Shown here one piece after another: positions 7,367 through 15,853 of a stretch of DNA of 34,946 nt. The translations under genes were made by a program, and so were the position numbers. Below the pieces are notes generated by a model. It saw nothing but the letters and a program-made list of their open reading frames with translations, was not told the origin of the DNA and did no database searches. The stretch is from Acidimicrobiia bacterium (lineage in GTDB: Bacteria > Actinomycetota > Acidimicrobiia > Spongiisociales > ZC4RG35): contig JAICGW010000016.1 of assembly GCA_025922945.1 (NCBI GenBank), positions 1 through 34,946 of the forward strand. The letters run 5' to 3'. Position 1 is the stretch's first letter; every line of letters begins with the position of its first letter.

Positions 7367-7372
7367 TACACT
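7367..7372 (+). promoter_or_regulatory. Candidate -10 box of leaderless uvrB
   Basis: TACACT, 7 nt before GTG 7380. No Shine-Dalgarno precedes that GTG. Confidence 0.35.
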
Positions 7373-7379
7373 CCCCTCC

Positions 7380-9389
7380 GTGCCCCCTTTCAAGGTTCGG
7401 TCGGATTTCGATCCGGCCGGGGACCAGCCCAAAGCGATCGCTGCCCTGGCCGAAGGGATCAATCGCGGGGACCGCTTTCAGACCCTCCTCGGCATCACCG
7501 GTTCCGGTAAGTCCGCCACCATCGCGTGGACCATCGAGGCGGTCCAGCGGCCCACGATCGTCATCGCTCCCAACAAAGCCCTGGCGGCCCAGCTAGCCAA
7601 CGAGTTCCGTCAGTTCTTTCCCGACAATCGGGTCGAGTACTTCGTGTCGTATTACGACTACTACCAGCCAGAGGCGTACATCCCTTCGACCGACACCTAC
7701 ATCGAGAAGGACGCCACCGTCAACGACGAAATCGATCGCCTTCGACACTCGGCCACCTCAGCGCTGCTGGTGCGCGAGGACGTCATCATCGTCGCCTCCG
7801 TTTCCTGCATCTATGGGCTCGGTTCACCCGAGCAATACGAGGGCCAGCTGCTCCGGCTCTTCCGCAACGTCCAGTATCCGATGGGTGATGCCATCCGCCG
7901 GCTGGTCGACATCGGCTACGAACGCAACGAAGTGAACCTCATCAGGGGCAAGTTCCGGGTCAAGGGTGACACCTTGGAAGTAATGCCCGCCTACGAGGAG
8001 ACGGTGGTGCGCTTCTCCTATTTCGGGGACGAAGTCGAGAAGATTCTGCGCATGAATCCCATCACCGGCGAGGTGATCGAGGATCTCTCGGAGATCGTGA
8101 TCTTCCCTGCCACTCACTACGTCACCGAACGCGAGCGAATGTTGAAGGCGACATTGCAAATCGAAGAAGAGCTCGCCACCCGGCTTGCCGAACTCGAGGG
8201 CAAGGGCAAATTGCTGGAGGCGCAACGGCTGCGAATGCGGACCCAGTACGACCTCGAGATGATCCGCGAGGTTGGCTTCTGCACCGGGATCGAAAACTAT
8301 TCGCGCTACCTCGATGGCCGCAGCGCCGGAGAGCCGCCCTACACGTTGCTCGACTATTTCCCCGAAAACTATCTGACGATCATCGATGAGTCCCACGTCA
8401 CGGTGCCCCAGATCGGAGGGCAATACGAGGGTGATCACAGTCGCAAGGAGATGCTGGTCGAGCACGGGTTTCGTCTCCCTTCGGCCATGGACAATCGTCC
8501 CCTTCGATTCGACGAGTGGCTCGAGAAGGCCAATCAGGTCGTCTTCCTCTCCGCCACCCCTTCCGAATTCGAGCTGGCGCGCTCCACTCAGGTGGTGGAG
8601 CAAATCGCCCGCCCCACCGGGCTGGTCGACCCCGAAGTGGTGGTTCGCCCCACTAAGGGCCAGATCGACGACCTGCTGGAAGAAATCCGCTCCAGAGCTT
8701 TGGCCGATCAACGGATCCTGGTCACCACCCTCACCAAGAAGATGGCCGAGGACCTCACCGACTACCTCCTCGAGATGGGAGTGCGGGCCCGCTATCTCCA
8801 TTCCGAGATCGACACCCTGGAGCGCATTTCGATCCTGCGTGAGCTTCGCCTGGGCGAATTCGATGTCCTGGTCGGCATCAACCTCTTGCGAGAAGGGCTC
8901 GACCTACCCGAGGTGTCGCTGGTAGCCATCCTCGACGCCGATAAGGAAGGCTTCCTCCGTTCGGAGACTTCGCTCATTCAGATCATCGGACGAGCCGCCC
9001 GCAACGTGGATGGGCAAGTGATCATGTACGCCGATCAGATCACCAGGTCGATGCAGCAGGCGATCAACGAGACCAATCGACGCCGCCGCTTACAAGAGGA
9101 ATACAACGAAGCGCACGGCATCGATCCGCAAACCATCAGAAAAAAGGTGTCCGACATCCTCGATCTCGTCGCCACCGAGCCCACTCCGGGCGATCGCCGT
9201 CGCCGGGAATTGACCCAGCGCGCGCCGCTCAACCTGGAGGGTGACGATCTCACTCGCCTGATCATGTCTCTGGAAGACGAGATGCATCAGGCTGCCAAAG
9301 AGCTCCGATTCGAATACGCCGCCAGGCTGCGCGACGAGGTCAACGATCTCAAGCGCGAGCTTCGTCAAATCACGTCAGCTGTGGGCTGA
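7380..9389 (+). CDS. uvrB: Excinuclease ABC subunit B
   Basis: A 669-residue UvrB, the damage-verifying helicase-like subunit of nucleotide excision repair that is loaded by UvrA and recruits UvrC. Visible are Walker A GITGSGKS (38-45; Ser in place of Thr is usual in actinobacteria), the beta-hairpin region [20 protein letters not shown], Walker B DESH (336-339), the motif V/VI segment [13 protein letters not shown] with IIGRAARN, and a C-terminal UVR motif ([20 protein letters not shown]). GTG 7380 gives the usual start [20 protein letters not shown]. The frame extends to a TTG at 7350, but that would translate the edge of the repeat and has no homologous residues. Length is normal. Confidence 0.97.
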   Translation: MPPFKVRSDFDPAGDQPKAIAALAEGINRGDRFQTLLGITGSGKSATIAWTIEAVQRPTIVIAPNKALAAQLANEFRQFFPDNRVEYFVSYYDYYQPEAYIPSTDTYIEKDATVNDEIDRLRHSATSALLVREDVIIVASVSCIYGLGSPEQYEGQLLRLFRNVQYPMGDAIRRLVDIGYERNEVNLIRGKFRVKGDTLEVMPAYEETVVRFSYFGDEVEKILRMNPITGEVIEDLSEIVIFPATHYVTERERMLKATLQIEEELATRLAELEGKGKLLEAQRLRMRTQYDLEMIREVGFCTGIENYSRYLDGRSAGEPPYTLLDYFPENYLTIIDESHVTVPQIGGQYEGDHSRKEMLVEHGFRLPSAMDNRPLRFDEWLEKANQVVFLSATPSEFELARSTQVVEQIARPTGLVDPEVVVRPTKGQIDDLLEEIRSRALADQRILVTTLTKKMAEDLTDYLLEMGVRARYLHSEIDTLERISILRELRLGEFDVLVGINLLREGLDLPEVSLVAILDADKEGFLRSETSLIQIIGRAARNVDGQVIMYADQITRSMQQAINETNRRRRLQEEYNEAHGIDPQTIRKKVSDILDLVATEPTPGDRRRRELTQRAPLNLEGDDLTRLIMSLEDEMHQAAKELRFEYAARLRDEVNDLKRELRQITSAVG

Positions 9390-9416
9390 GGTCTCGGGCC
9401 AAAAACTCACCGGGTT

Positions 9417-9422
9417 TATCCT
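9417..9422 (+). promoter_or_regulatory. Candidate -10 box of leaderless greA
   Basis: TATCCT, 7 nt before ATG 9430. The uvrB-greA gap is 40 nt and holds no Shine-Dalgarno. Confidence 0.4.
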
Positions 9423-9429
9423 TAAGCGA

Positions 9430-9906
9430 ATGACAGACGAGACGACCTGGCTCACGCCTTCGGCTTTCGAAAAGCTGTCGGCCGAGCTTGAAGATCTCAA
9501 GACCAACGGTCGACGAAGTATCGAGACGCGGCTCTCGGAAGCGCGCGCTCACGGCGACCTGCGGGAGAACGGCGACTACGACGCCGCCAAGAACGACCAG
9601 GGACTGATGGAGGCTCGCATCCGGCAGCTGGAGGCGATTCTGGCCCAGGCCGAGGTAGAGGAACCGACCGACGATGGCTCGGTACAGATCGGGTCCGTCG
9701 TCACGGTGGTCGATTCCGATGGTGACGAATCCGAGTACTTCGTCGCCAACCCCGAGAACCGTGAGCCCGGCTTTCTTCTCGCCTCGCCCGCCGGACCGCT
9801 CGGACAGGCGTTGATCGGGGCCAGGAAGGGTGAGCAGGTCACCTATCAGGCCCCCGGTGGGACCTTCACCGTGACGGTCAAGGCGATTCGTCCCTTCCAG
9901 ACCTGA
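9430..9906 (+). CDS. greA: Transcription elongation factor GreA
   Basis: A 158-residue Gre factor, which enters the RNA polymerase secondary channel and stimulates cleavage of backtracked RNA. The N-terminal coiled coil carries the catalytic acidic loop GDLRENGDYDAAKNDQG (about residues 41-57) followed by IRQLEAIL. The C-terminal FKBP-like domain shows VQIGSVVTVVDSDGDE, ASPAGPLGQALIGARKG and the closing YQAPGGTFTVTVKAI. Length is normal for GreA. It stands 40 nt behind uvrB and 26 nt before mgtE, each apparently with its own promoter. Confidence 0.96.
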   Translation: MTDETTWLTPSAFEKLSAELEDLKTNGRRSIETRLSEARAHGDLRENGDYDAAKNDQGLMEARIRQLEAILAQAEVEEPTDDGSVQIGSVVTVVDSDGDESEYFVANPENREPGFLLASPAGPLGQALIGARKGEQVTYQAPGGTFTVTVKAIRPFQT

Positions 9907-9920
9907 ACCTTTCGGGGAAA

Positions 9921-9926
9921 TAGCCT
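9921..9926 (+). promoter_or_regulatory. Candidate -10 box of leaderless mgtE
   Basis: TAGCCT, 6 nt before GTG 9933. The purine stretch GAGGGG abuts the GTG too closely to be a working Shine-Dalgarno. Confidence 0.38.
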
Positions 9927-9932
9927 GAGGGG

Positions 9933-11330
9933 GTGAAGCTCCGCCTCCGTAGTCCTCGCCAGCTGGCCCGTCTGTTGCTCACGCAGGCGCGCCGCCAACC
10001 GGACGCGGTCGAGGAGTATCTCGATGCCCACGGCGAGGAGTGGGAAGCGCTGGCCGCTCTTGCTCCCGGGGCCGCAGCCGCCATCCTCGGCGAGCTCGAT
10101 GAAGAGGCGCTTTCGGAACTGATCAGCGATCTCGAGGCCCCTGAGGCGGCAGAAGTACTGGCCGAACTCCATACCGAGGTGGCCGCCGATCTGCTCGAGG
10201 ATCTCCCCCAGGCGGAGGCGGCGGCATTGCTCGAGGAGATGACTCCCGAGGACGCGGCCGATGTGCTCAGCGAGGTTTCCGACGAAGCCGCCGAGTCATT
10301 GATCGACCTCCTCACAGTGGAGGCAGCCTCCGAAGTCAGACGGCTTCTGACCTATCCCGCCGACTCGGCCGGCGGCTTGATGACTACCGATATTGCCCGC
10401 CTGCCGCTGGGGTTGAACGCGGGAGAGGCGATCGAGCGCATCCGCCAGCTCCGCGAAGAGCTCGATGACCTCTCGTACGTCTACGTGACCGACGACGACG
10501 GGGTCTTGCAGGGAGTCATTTCCTTCCGCGACCTGGTCTTCAACCGCCCCGGGAGTGGACTCTCGGAGGTGATGGTGACCGATCCGATCGTGGTTGGAGC
10601 CGAGGCCGACCGGTCGGTGGTGAACGAAATCATCTCGCAGTACCACATCCGAGCTGTCCCCGTGGTCGGCGAGGGCGGAAAGCTCCTCGGGGTGGTGACG
10701 ACTGAAGCCGTGATCGAATCGGTGCAGGAAGAGGCGTCGGAGGACTTCGCCGCCGCCATGGGCGCCGGCGTCACGGAGAACGTCCGTAGTCCCGTTTGGT
10801 CTTCGGTGCGGGCTCGGCTGCCATGGATCGCCTTCGATGTGCTCATCTCTTCCTCTGTGGTCTGGGCGGTGAGCCAGTTCAACGAGGTGCTGGACTCCTT
10901 CGTGGTCCTGGCGGCACTTATGCCCTTGGTGGCCCGGATCGGGGGCGATGCTGGGGCACAGAGCCTGGCCGTCGTCATTCGAAGCCTGGCGGCGGACGAG
11001 ATCCCCCAAAGCGGCAATGCCCGGGTGGTCGGCAGAGAGGCGACCATCGGGGCAATCAACGGCCTGGCAATTGCCTTTCTCTCGGGGATTCTTGGGTTTG
11101 CTATGCAGGAAATCCGTCAGGGGCCGAGCCCGGTTCGCATTGGCGTGGCCATGGCCATTGCGGCCCTGGCCAACTTGGTGATCGCCGGCATCGCCGGGTC
11201 GGGGATACCACTCCTCCTCCGTCGAGCCGGCTTCGACCCTGCCCTCGGCTCCAATCTCTTCCTGACCACGGTCACCGATTTGCTCGGTTTCGCCGGATTC
11301 CTGGCGGTAGCGACGCTCCTGCTCTACTAA
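9933..11330 (+). CDS. mgtE: Magnesium transporter MgtE
   Basis: A 465-residue MgtE-type Mg2+ channel of the inner membrane. The N-domain (about 25-135) is made of acidic helical repeats (EAAEVLAELHTEVAADLLED). The CBS pair spans about 140-260 (LSYVYVTDDDGVLQGVISFR, IRAVPVVGEGGKLLGVVTTE). Five membrane segments follow from about 295 to the end, with the pore signature RIGGDAGAQSLAVVIRSLA; the family form is usually GGNxGxQ, so the Asp is a mild variant. The acidic N and CBS domains gate the channel by binding Mg2+ in known members. No Mg-sensing leader can fit, since only 26 nt separate it from greA. Confidence 0.95.
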   Translation: MKLRLRSPRQLARLLLTQARRQPDAVEEYLDAHGEEWEALAALAPGAAAAILGELDEEALSELISDLEAPEAAEVLAELHTEVAADLLEDLPQAEAAALLEEMTPEDAADVLSEVSDEAAESLIDLLTVEAASEVRRLLTYPADSAGGLMTTDIARLPLGLNAGEAIERIRQLREELDDLSYVYVTDDDGVLQGVISFRDLVFNRPGSGLSEVMVTDPIVVGAEADRSVVNEIISQYHIRAVPVVGEGGKLLGVVTTEAVIESVQEEASEDFAAAMGAGVTENVRSPVWSSVRARLPWIAFDVLISSSVVWAVSQFNEVLDSFVVLAALMPLVARIGGDAGAQSLAVVIRSLAADEIPQSGNARVVGREATIGAINGLAIAFLSGILGFAMQEIRQGPSPVRIGVAMAIAALANLVIAGIAGSGIPLLLRRAGFDPALGSNLFLTTVTDLLGFAGFLAVATLLLY

Positions 11331-11434
11331 GGCCGTCGGTATCGATCCGGCCCCGGTCACGGGTTACCGGGTCTGGGGAAGCGCCCACATACGAAATAGG
11401 CAACGTGGTACTAGCCATGCCATCCCAGCACCGG

Positions 11435-11440
11435 TAGCCT
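11435..11440 (+). promoter_or_regulatory. Candidate -10 box of the M23 peptidase gene
   Basis: TAGCCT, 9 nt before ATG 11450; the intervening run of C contains no ribosome site. Confidence 0.33.
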
Positions 11441-11449
11441 GCCCCCCCG

Positions 11450-12685
11450 ATGAGGAAGCGAGGTATCTCGCTTTTCTTGGCCGGTTTCGTCGTCGCAACT
11501 GTGCTGCCGGCGGTCCCAGCACAAGCCGCCTGCCGGCCGACCGTGTCGAGGCCTGCACCGCCCGCCCCTGCCCCGGCCATCCCCGTCGATCCCCTGGCTC
11601 CGGCGGTGCCACCGCCCCCACCTGAGCCGATCCGTTACTGCGCTTACCGATACCGGATGCTCTGGCCAGTTCTCGGGGGTGGGGCGGTCATCTCCACCTT
11701 CGGAGCAGACCGCGACGGAGGTAGCCGCCTCCATGCCGGCAACGACATCATGGCTCCGAAGATGACCCCAGTGATCGCCGTGGCCAACGGAACGATCAGC
11801 TCGATTCATGATGTCCCCGGCGACTGCTGCTGGCTCATCCTCTCCCATGATGACGGCTGGTCGTCGTGGTATCTCCATCTCAACAACGATCGCGCCGGCA
11901 CCGACGACGGAGGCGGGGTCGGCATCCGTCCCGACCTCGTAGCCGGGAGCCGAGTGGCGGCGGGGGAAGTGATCGGTTGGGTGGGTGACTCCGGGAACGC
12001 AGAGCCGGCACCTCCCCATCTTCACTTCGAGCTTCACCGGCCGCGGGTCGGAGCCATCGATCCCTACCCGGCCCTGCGACGCGCCTATCGATCAGCCCCG
12101 GCGCTCGAGAACCTGACCGCCGGATTCGAAGGATCGTTTACCGACGACGACGACCTGGCGGCCGAGCCTGTCTTTCATCGTCTGGTCACTGCCGGCGCTC
12201 TTGCCTCATGCGACGAATGGGGAGCGGCGGTATGCCCCGCCTTGGCTGCCAGCAATCTCGACGCTGCGTCATGGATCGCCAGTCTCGCCAGGGTGCTGGT
12301 GCCGGTGCGACCGCCGCCCGATCCGGGGCCCGAGATCATGGCCTCCGTCGTCGCCCTGCAACTGGCTTGCGGAGGGACCGATTGTCCCGAGCCACCGCTG
12401 ACGCGCGGGGACGTGATAACGATGCTCCTCTGGGCGGTGCGTCAGCAGGCGTACGACGATGCTCACGCTGATACCGAGGAGGGCGAGGTGATGCCGCCCC
12501 CGCCTCCCTATTGGGAGACCGAACCCGGTGAGGCCTTGACGCAGCTTCGCGCTCTCGGTCTCGCCAACGACTGTCCCACGATCGACCTTCCCCTGGACAT
12601 CTTGCTGAGTCGTGCCGACCTGGCAGTGATGCTGGGTCAGGCCTTCGGTCTCTTACCCACTGTCGCCTGCGAAAACCTCTCCTGA
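11450..12685 (+). CDS. Exported M23 metallopeptidase with C-terminal SLH-like region
   Basis: A 411-residue secreted protein. The signal peptide is MRKRGISLFLAGFVVATVLP, cleaved near AQA. A Pro/Ala-rich linker (about 30-62) leads to an M23 (LytM) domain with the zinc motifs HAGNDIMAP (HX3D) and HLHFELH, and a catalytic-site His in SSWYLHLNND. This class cuts peptidoglycan cross-bridges. The C-terminal half (about 215-411) holds weak repeats ending in RADLAVMLGQAFGL, resembling degenerate S-layer-homology modules that anchor proteins to the wall. It sits alone between mgtE and the second stress island; the 119 nt upstream show no riboswitch I can recognise. Confidence 0.87.
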   Translation: MRKRGISLFLAGFVVATVLPAVPAQAACRPTVSRPAPPAPAPAIPVDPLAPAVPPPPPEPIRYCAYRYRMLWPVLGGGAVISTFGADRDGGSRLHAGNDIMAPKMTPVIAVANGTISSIHDVPGDCCWLILSHDDGWSSWYLHLNNDRAGTDDGGGVGIRPDLVAGSRVAAGEVIGWVGDSGNAEPAPPHLHFELHRPRVGAIDPYPALRRAYRSAPALENLTAGFEGSFTDDDDLAAEPVFHRLVTAGALASCDEWGAAVCPALAASNLDAASWIASLARVLVPVRPPPDPGPEIMASVVALQLACGGTDCPEPPLTRGDVITMLLWAVRQQAYDDAHADTEEGEVMPPPPPYWETEPGEALTQLRALGLANDCPTIDLPLDILLSRADLAVMLGQAFGLLPTVACENLS

Positions 12686-12709
12686 ACCCCTCGCTCCTAG
12701 CGGAGTGGT

Positions 12710-12715
12710 TATAAA
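12710..12715 (+). promoter_or_regulatory. Candidate -10 box of leaderless phosphatase gene
   Basis: TATAAA, 6 nt before GTG 12722. Confidence 0.35.
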
Positions 12716-12721
12716 GGACGG

Positions 12722-13867
12722 GTGCCTGCTGATCAGGTCGGAGAGAGCGCGGCCGGAAGGCTGACCACCCTGATAGAAGGCTGTCCCCCCGATCGGATCG
12801 GGGCTCTAACAGCCCAAGTGATGATCGACTTAGGGTTAGCCCGATCGGTATCGATCTGGCTGATCGATCACGGCTCTACGCTTTTGGTCGATCTGGTCGG
12901 CACCAAGAGCCCTGTTTCCATGGGGGGTTCCATCGTCGGCCGGGTGGCTACGACGGAAGAAGCCATCGTCCACCAGGAGCGCGCGTATCTCCCGCTGGCT
13001 CGCCGAGGTCAGGTGATCGGGGTCATGGAAATATCGCCCGCGCCCGACGAAGGCATCTCGCAATTAGCCCCGCTCGCGGTCGCGGTTTCGAACGCGGTAT
13101 TGGCCACCAACCTCGTTAGCGATGTGATCGAACGAACCCGCGGAGCGACCAACCTCAGCCTCCCGGCGACCATACAACATCGGAATCTTCCCCTCACTTC
13201 CTACGCCGACGATGAGGTCGAAGTCGGTGCACGCCTCGAGCCCGCTTTCAACATCGCCGGGGACGTCATCGACTATGCCGCTAATCCCGAGGGCATCCAT
13301 CTCGCAATTTTCGATGCCGTCGGCCACGGACTCCGGGCCACCATGCTTTCGACCTGGGCAGTTGCTACGTATCGGTTGATGAGAAGGAAAGGAGCACCGC
13401 TGGCCGAAATCGTTTCTGCGATCGATGAGGTGATCGCTGGCAACGCCGAACGAAACGAGTTTGTGACCGGCATAATGCTCCTCGTCAAACCCGGAGAAGG
13501 AGTCGTCGAAGTTGCCAATGCCGGACATCCGTCCCCGCTTCTGATTCGCGATGGAGCCGCACACTTCTTGACCGGGCCCACGGTTCAACTTCCGATGGGG
13601 CTCGGCGTCTCTTCTTCCGCAAGCCACACGGTGCCGTCGCAACCCCGGGATGTCATCTTCTTGTACAGCGACGGAGTCGTCCAAGCGAGGAACGGAGATC
13701 TCGCCGTTTGGGGAGAGCAAACGCTAAGTGAGCAAGCCGTCGCTCGGACTTCGGAAGGACTGAGCCCGAGCAACATCTGCCGTCAGATTCTGTCGGCAGT
13801 AACTACCTGGTCGAATGACGTCTTGGGTGACGACGCCTCGATCGTTGCCCTACGCCGCAAGGGTTAA
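12722..13867 (+). CDS. GAF-PP2C (SpoIIE/RsbU-type) serine phosphatase
   Basis: A 381-residue phosphatase, probably the input of the adjacent sigma-factor switch. An N-terminal GAF-like sensor (about 15-140) reads IDHGSTLLVDLVGTKSPVSM and YLPLARRGQVIGVMEIS. The SpoIIE domain (about 165-378) has the acidic metal ligands in NIAGDVIDY, IFDAVGHGLRATM, LYSDGVVQAR and GDDASIVAL. The first motif lacks the common GGDFYD form but keeps the Asp. Unlike the paralogue at 631 it has no fused HATPase. GTG 12722 follows TATAAA by 6 nt with no Shine-Dalgarno. The stop overlaps the convergent RsbW-like gene by 4 nt, an arrangement that keeps input and kinase side by side. Confidence 0.88.
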   Translation: MPADQVGESAAGRLTTLIEGCPPDRIGALTAQVMIDLGLARSVSIWLIDHGSTLLVDLVGTKSPVSMGGSIVGRVATTEEAIVHQERAYLPLARRGQVIGVMEISPAPDEGISQLAPLAVAVSNAVLATNLVSDVIERTRGATNLSLPATIQHRNLPLTSYADDEVEVGARLEPAFNIAGDVIDYAANPEGIHLAIFDAVGHGLRATMLSTWAVATYRLMRRKGAPLAEIVSAIDEVIAGNAERNEFVTGIMLLVKPGEGVVEVANAGHPSPLLIRDGAAHFLTGPTVQLPMGLGVSSSASHTVPSQPRDVIFLYSDGVVQARNGDLAVWGEQTLSEQAVARTSEGLSPSNICRQILSAVTTWSNDVLGDDASIVALRRKG

Positions 13868-14199
13868 TCGATCTTTATCTCGAACCAGATACCTGCCCAC
13901 TGGGGATCACCCGTACCCCAGGCGTCGCTCAGCGACTCGACGATTTTGAGGCCGTAACCCGATCCAGGCCGGTGGTCGCCGTTGAGAGTGGTCTCGGACT
14001 GGGCTAGCTGCTGGACTTCGACTCTGAGCACGTCCCCGTCGATGACGCGCAAATAGACCCGGCCTGAGGGTCCGTGGCGGACGGCGTTGGTAACCAACTC
14101 GCTAACCATGAGCACAACATCATCGATCCGATCCCCATCCGCGAGTTTGGCGCGGACGAACTGTCGAGCATCGGCCGGGGCCCTGGGTCCGGCCGTCAT
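13864..14199 (-). CDS. RsbW-like anti-sigma HATPase
   Basis: A 111-residue protein of the HATPase_c_2/RsbW type, expected to bind a SigB/SigF-family sigma factor and phosphorylate a STAS protein. The N-box SELVTNAVRHG (33-43) and the Gly-rich G2 box GSGYGLKIVE (79-88) are intact. The G1 box is poor: RVEVQQLAQSE stands where an Asp-X-Gly is expected, so ATP turnover may be weak. ATG 14199 has no good Shine-Dalgarno, and the frame is open upstream without a better start codon. A SigB/SigF-type promoter lies at 14256-14281. It follows the sigma gene on the same strand after 82 nt. Confidence 0.8.
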   Translation of the reverse strand: MTAGPRAPADARQFVRAKLADGDRIDDVVLMVSELVTNAVRHGPSGRVYLRVIDGDVLRVEVQQLAQSETTLNGDHRPGSGYGLKIVESLSDAWGTGDPQWAGIWFEIKID

Positions 14200-14255
14200 A
14201 AAGCGCCGGTATTCGGTGGCCGTTACCCCGCTCCTGACCGGTTCATACCAGGGAA

Positions 14256-14281
14256 ATACCCGGTGGTCGAAAGCTACAAAC
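14256..14281 (-). promoter_or_regulatory. SigB/SigF-type promoter before the RsbW-like gene
   Basis: Read on the minus strand: GTTTGT (14281-14276), 14 nt, GGGTAT (14261-14256). This fits the GTTT-N(13-17)-GGGTAT consensus known for SigB/SigF. It starts right after the sigma-factor stop codon, so the sigma factor could induce its own antagonist separately. Confidence 0.5.
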
Positions 14282-15313
14282 TTACGCGTCGGTGTCCTCT
14301 TTAACCACGCTACGGAGCCGTTCCAGGGCTCTCGCCAGTAGCCGGGAGACGTGCATTTGGGATATACCCACCCGCTCGGCGATCTCGGCCTGGGTCAGGT
14401 CCTCGAAGAACCGGAGATAGACGATCTCCTGCTCGCGCGGCGGTAGCAGGGCTAATTCTTCCGCCAGCTCCGGCCAGCTGCTCATGACGCCGTCGTCATC
14501 GGAGGAAAGCGATTCGGCTGTGGAAGTGCCCGTTACTGGGTCGGTGGCGTCGATCGACTCCCACCGATAAGCGACCCGCGCTTTTTGAGCTTGCAGAACC
14601 TCATCGTTGGTCATTCCCAACTCCTCGGCGATCTCGGAGGCAGTTGGCTGACGGCCGAGTTGCTGTGTCAGGCGGTCGCTGGTCTTGCCGACGTTGAGCG
14701 TTGACTCTTGTAAGGCCCGAGGGACTCGAACCGACCATGCCCGATCGCGCAAATGTCTCTTCAGTTCCCCGGCGATCGTGACCGCAGCAAACGGCTCGAA
14801 GTCCCCCTTCTCCACATCGAAGCGATGCATCGCCGCCACCAGGCCGAGCAACGCCACTTGTTCGAGATCGGCATCGGGTACACCCTTTCCGCGAAAGCGG
14901 CGAGCGATGGATGCGGAGAACGGTGCGAAGCGTCGCACCACTTCTTCTTGATAAAGCGGATCCGCGGCGGCCCTGACAAGCAGGTCGGAGGTTTCGACGT
15001 CGGCCAGAACGGCGCCCGTCCCCGGAGCGCGAACCTGGAACCATATGATCCGGCGTCCGTCACTGCGGTTGTCGCCCCACCGCTGGCTGAGCGTACTGAT
15101 CAGCCGGAGCGACAACGGACTCAGTTCGGGAGCGGCAGGATCGTCGAGGCTTGCGAGCTCGATCCGCCAATCTGCCGGCCCCGCCTCGATCTTCATTTGG
15201 AGGCTGGATCCGCCACTCTCGACGAAGTGACCCACCGCTTCGGTCGCCATCAGTTGCGCCTCGGCCAAACGCAAGGGATCGAGGTGAGTCTGCTCGGCAA
15301 GAATGCGCCGCAC
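14282..15313 (-). CDS. SigB/SigF-family sigma factor with N-terminal RsbW-like domain
   Basis: From GTG 15313 it reads as 343 residues. About 120-200 is sigma region 2 (DLEQVALLGLVAAMHRFD; AGELKRHLRDRAWSVRVPR, characteristic of SigB/SigF), about 205-250 region 3, and about 285-335 region 4 with its helix-turn-helix (TQAEIAERVGISQMHVSRLL). This family normally has 250-270 residues. The extra first 95 look like a worn HATPase: LAEAQLMATEAVGHFVESG matches the N-box helix with the key Asn replaced, and LSLRLISTLSQRWG...WFQV matches the end of RsbW proteins. Homologous-looking residues continue upstream of the GTG (ELPVRREAAQWV), so the true start may lie nearer 15380, perhaps coupled to the STAS stop at 15382; no standard start codon was found there. 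Confidence 0.88.
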   Translation of the reverse strand: MRRILAEQTHLDPLRLAEAQLMATEAVGHFVESGGSSLQMKIEAGPADWRIELASLDDPAAPELSPLSLRLISTLSQRWGDNRSDGRRIIWFQVRAPGTGAVLADVETSDLLVRAAADPLYQEEVVRRFAPFSASIARRFRGKGVPDADLEQVALLGLVAAMHRFDVEKGDFEPFAAVTIAGELKRHLRDRAWSVRVPRALQESTLNVGKTSDRLTQQLGRQPTASEIAEELGMTNDEVLQAQKARVAYRWESIDATDPVTGTSTAESLSSDDDGVMSSWPELAEELALLPPREQEIVYLRFFEDLTQAEIAERVGISQMHVSRLLARALERLRSVVKEDTDA

Positions 15314-15381
15314 CCACTGCGCGGCTTCTCGCCTGACCGGAAGTTCGTGAACGATCGCCGGCCGAGCGTTAGCTAGCTCGC

Positions 15382-15714
15382 TCAGGCAGTTGCCTCCGAG
15401 ACGGAGTCGTAGATACTCAAGAGAGAATCCACTCCGGTGACTGACAGCGTACGAGCCACCGGACCACCGGAAAGCACGATCGACATCTTCCCACCAGCTT
15501 CGTTGACCCGCTCGGAGTTGGTCAGAAGACTGCGAATGCCGGTCGAATCCATGAACGAAACCTCGCTCATGTCGATCACGACGTGGCTGAGGCCGTCCTG
15601 GAGGGCGTTCGCGACGGCCATATCAAGCAGATCCACGGTCGCCAGATCGATTTCGCCCTGGGCCCGCAGCAGTGCCTTTCCGTTGTAGTTCTCAACGGTG
15701 ACCTGGAATGCCAT
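15382..15714 (-). CDS. STAS-domain anti-anti-sigma factor
   Basis: A 110-residue RsbV/SpoIIAA-type STAS protein: AQGEIDLATVDLLDMAVANA, then the switch loop SFMDSTGIRSLL with the canonical Asp-Ser-Thr-Gly, then GGPVARTLSVTGVDSLLSIY. By family, the unphosphorylated form captures the RsbW kinase and frees the sigma factor. ATG 15714 has GGAG six bases upstream; a GTG at 15738 in the same frame lacks this. The sigma gene follows on the same strand, so antagonist and sigma factor are co-transcribed as in classical rsbV-rsbW-sigB loci, except that the rsbW position is taken by a domain fused to the sigma factor. Confidence 0.92.
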   Translation of the reverse strand: MAFQVTVENYNGKALLRAQGEIDLATVDLLDMAVANALQDGLSHVVIDMSEVSFMDSTGIRSLLTNSERVNEAGGKMSIVLSGGPVARTLSVTGVDSLLSIYDSVSEATA

Positions 15715-15792
15715 GGAGTTCTCCGTTGACGAGAGCACGAACTATCGATCCTAGCTCTCGTCCAAACCCCTGCGCGAAAGCGGCGATTGGTT

Positions 15793-15819
15793 GTTTACGC
15801 CCCAGGCGGCCGAGGGTAT
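15793..15819 (+). promoter_or_regulatory. SigB/SigF-type promoter for the membrane protein/csbD operon
   Basis: GTTTAC (15793-15798), 15 nt, GGGTAT (15814-15819): a close match to the SigB/SigF consensus. The predicted start is near 15827, giving a 5' UTR of about 27 nt with AAAGGAG before GTG 15854. Confidence 0.65.
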
Positions 15820-15853
15820 TGAAGAAGTGGATCAACGACTAAAGGAGTCAGTT

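Noticed and set aside
7350-7379. TTG 7350 as the uvrB start
   Set aside because: It would add ten residues with no counterpart in UvrB and overlaps the palindromic repeat; GTG 7380 gives the standard N-terminus.
11331-11449. Possible riboswitch (for instance c-di-AMP type) before the M23 peptidase
   Set aside because: The 119-nt gap contains some GGGTTACCGGG-like pairing but not the conserved core of any riboswitch class I know; a -10-like box at 11435 leaves no leader RNA.
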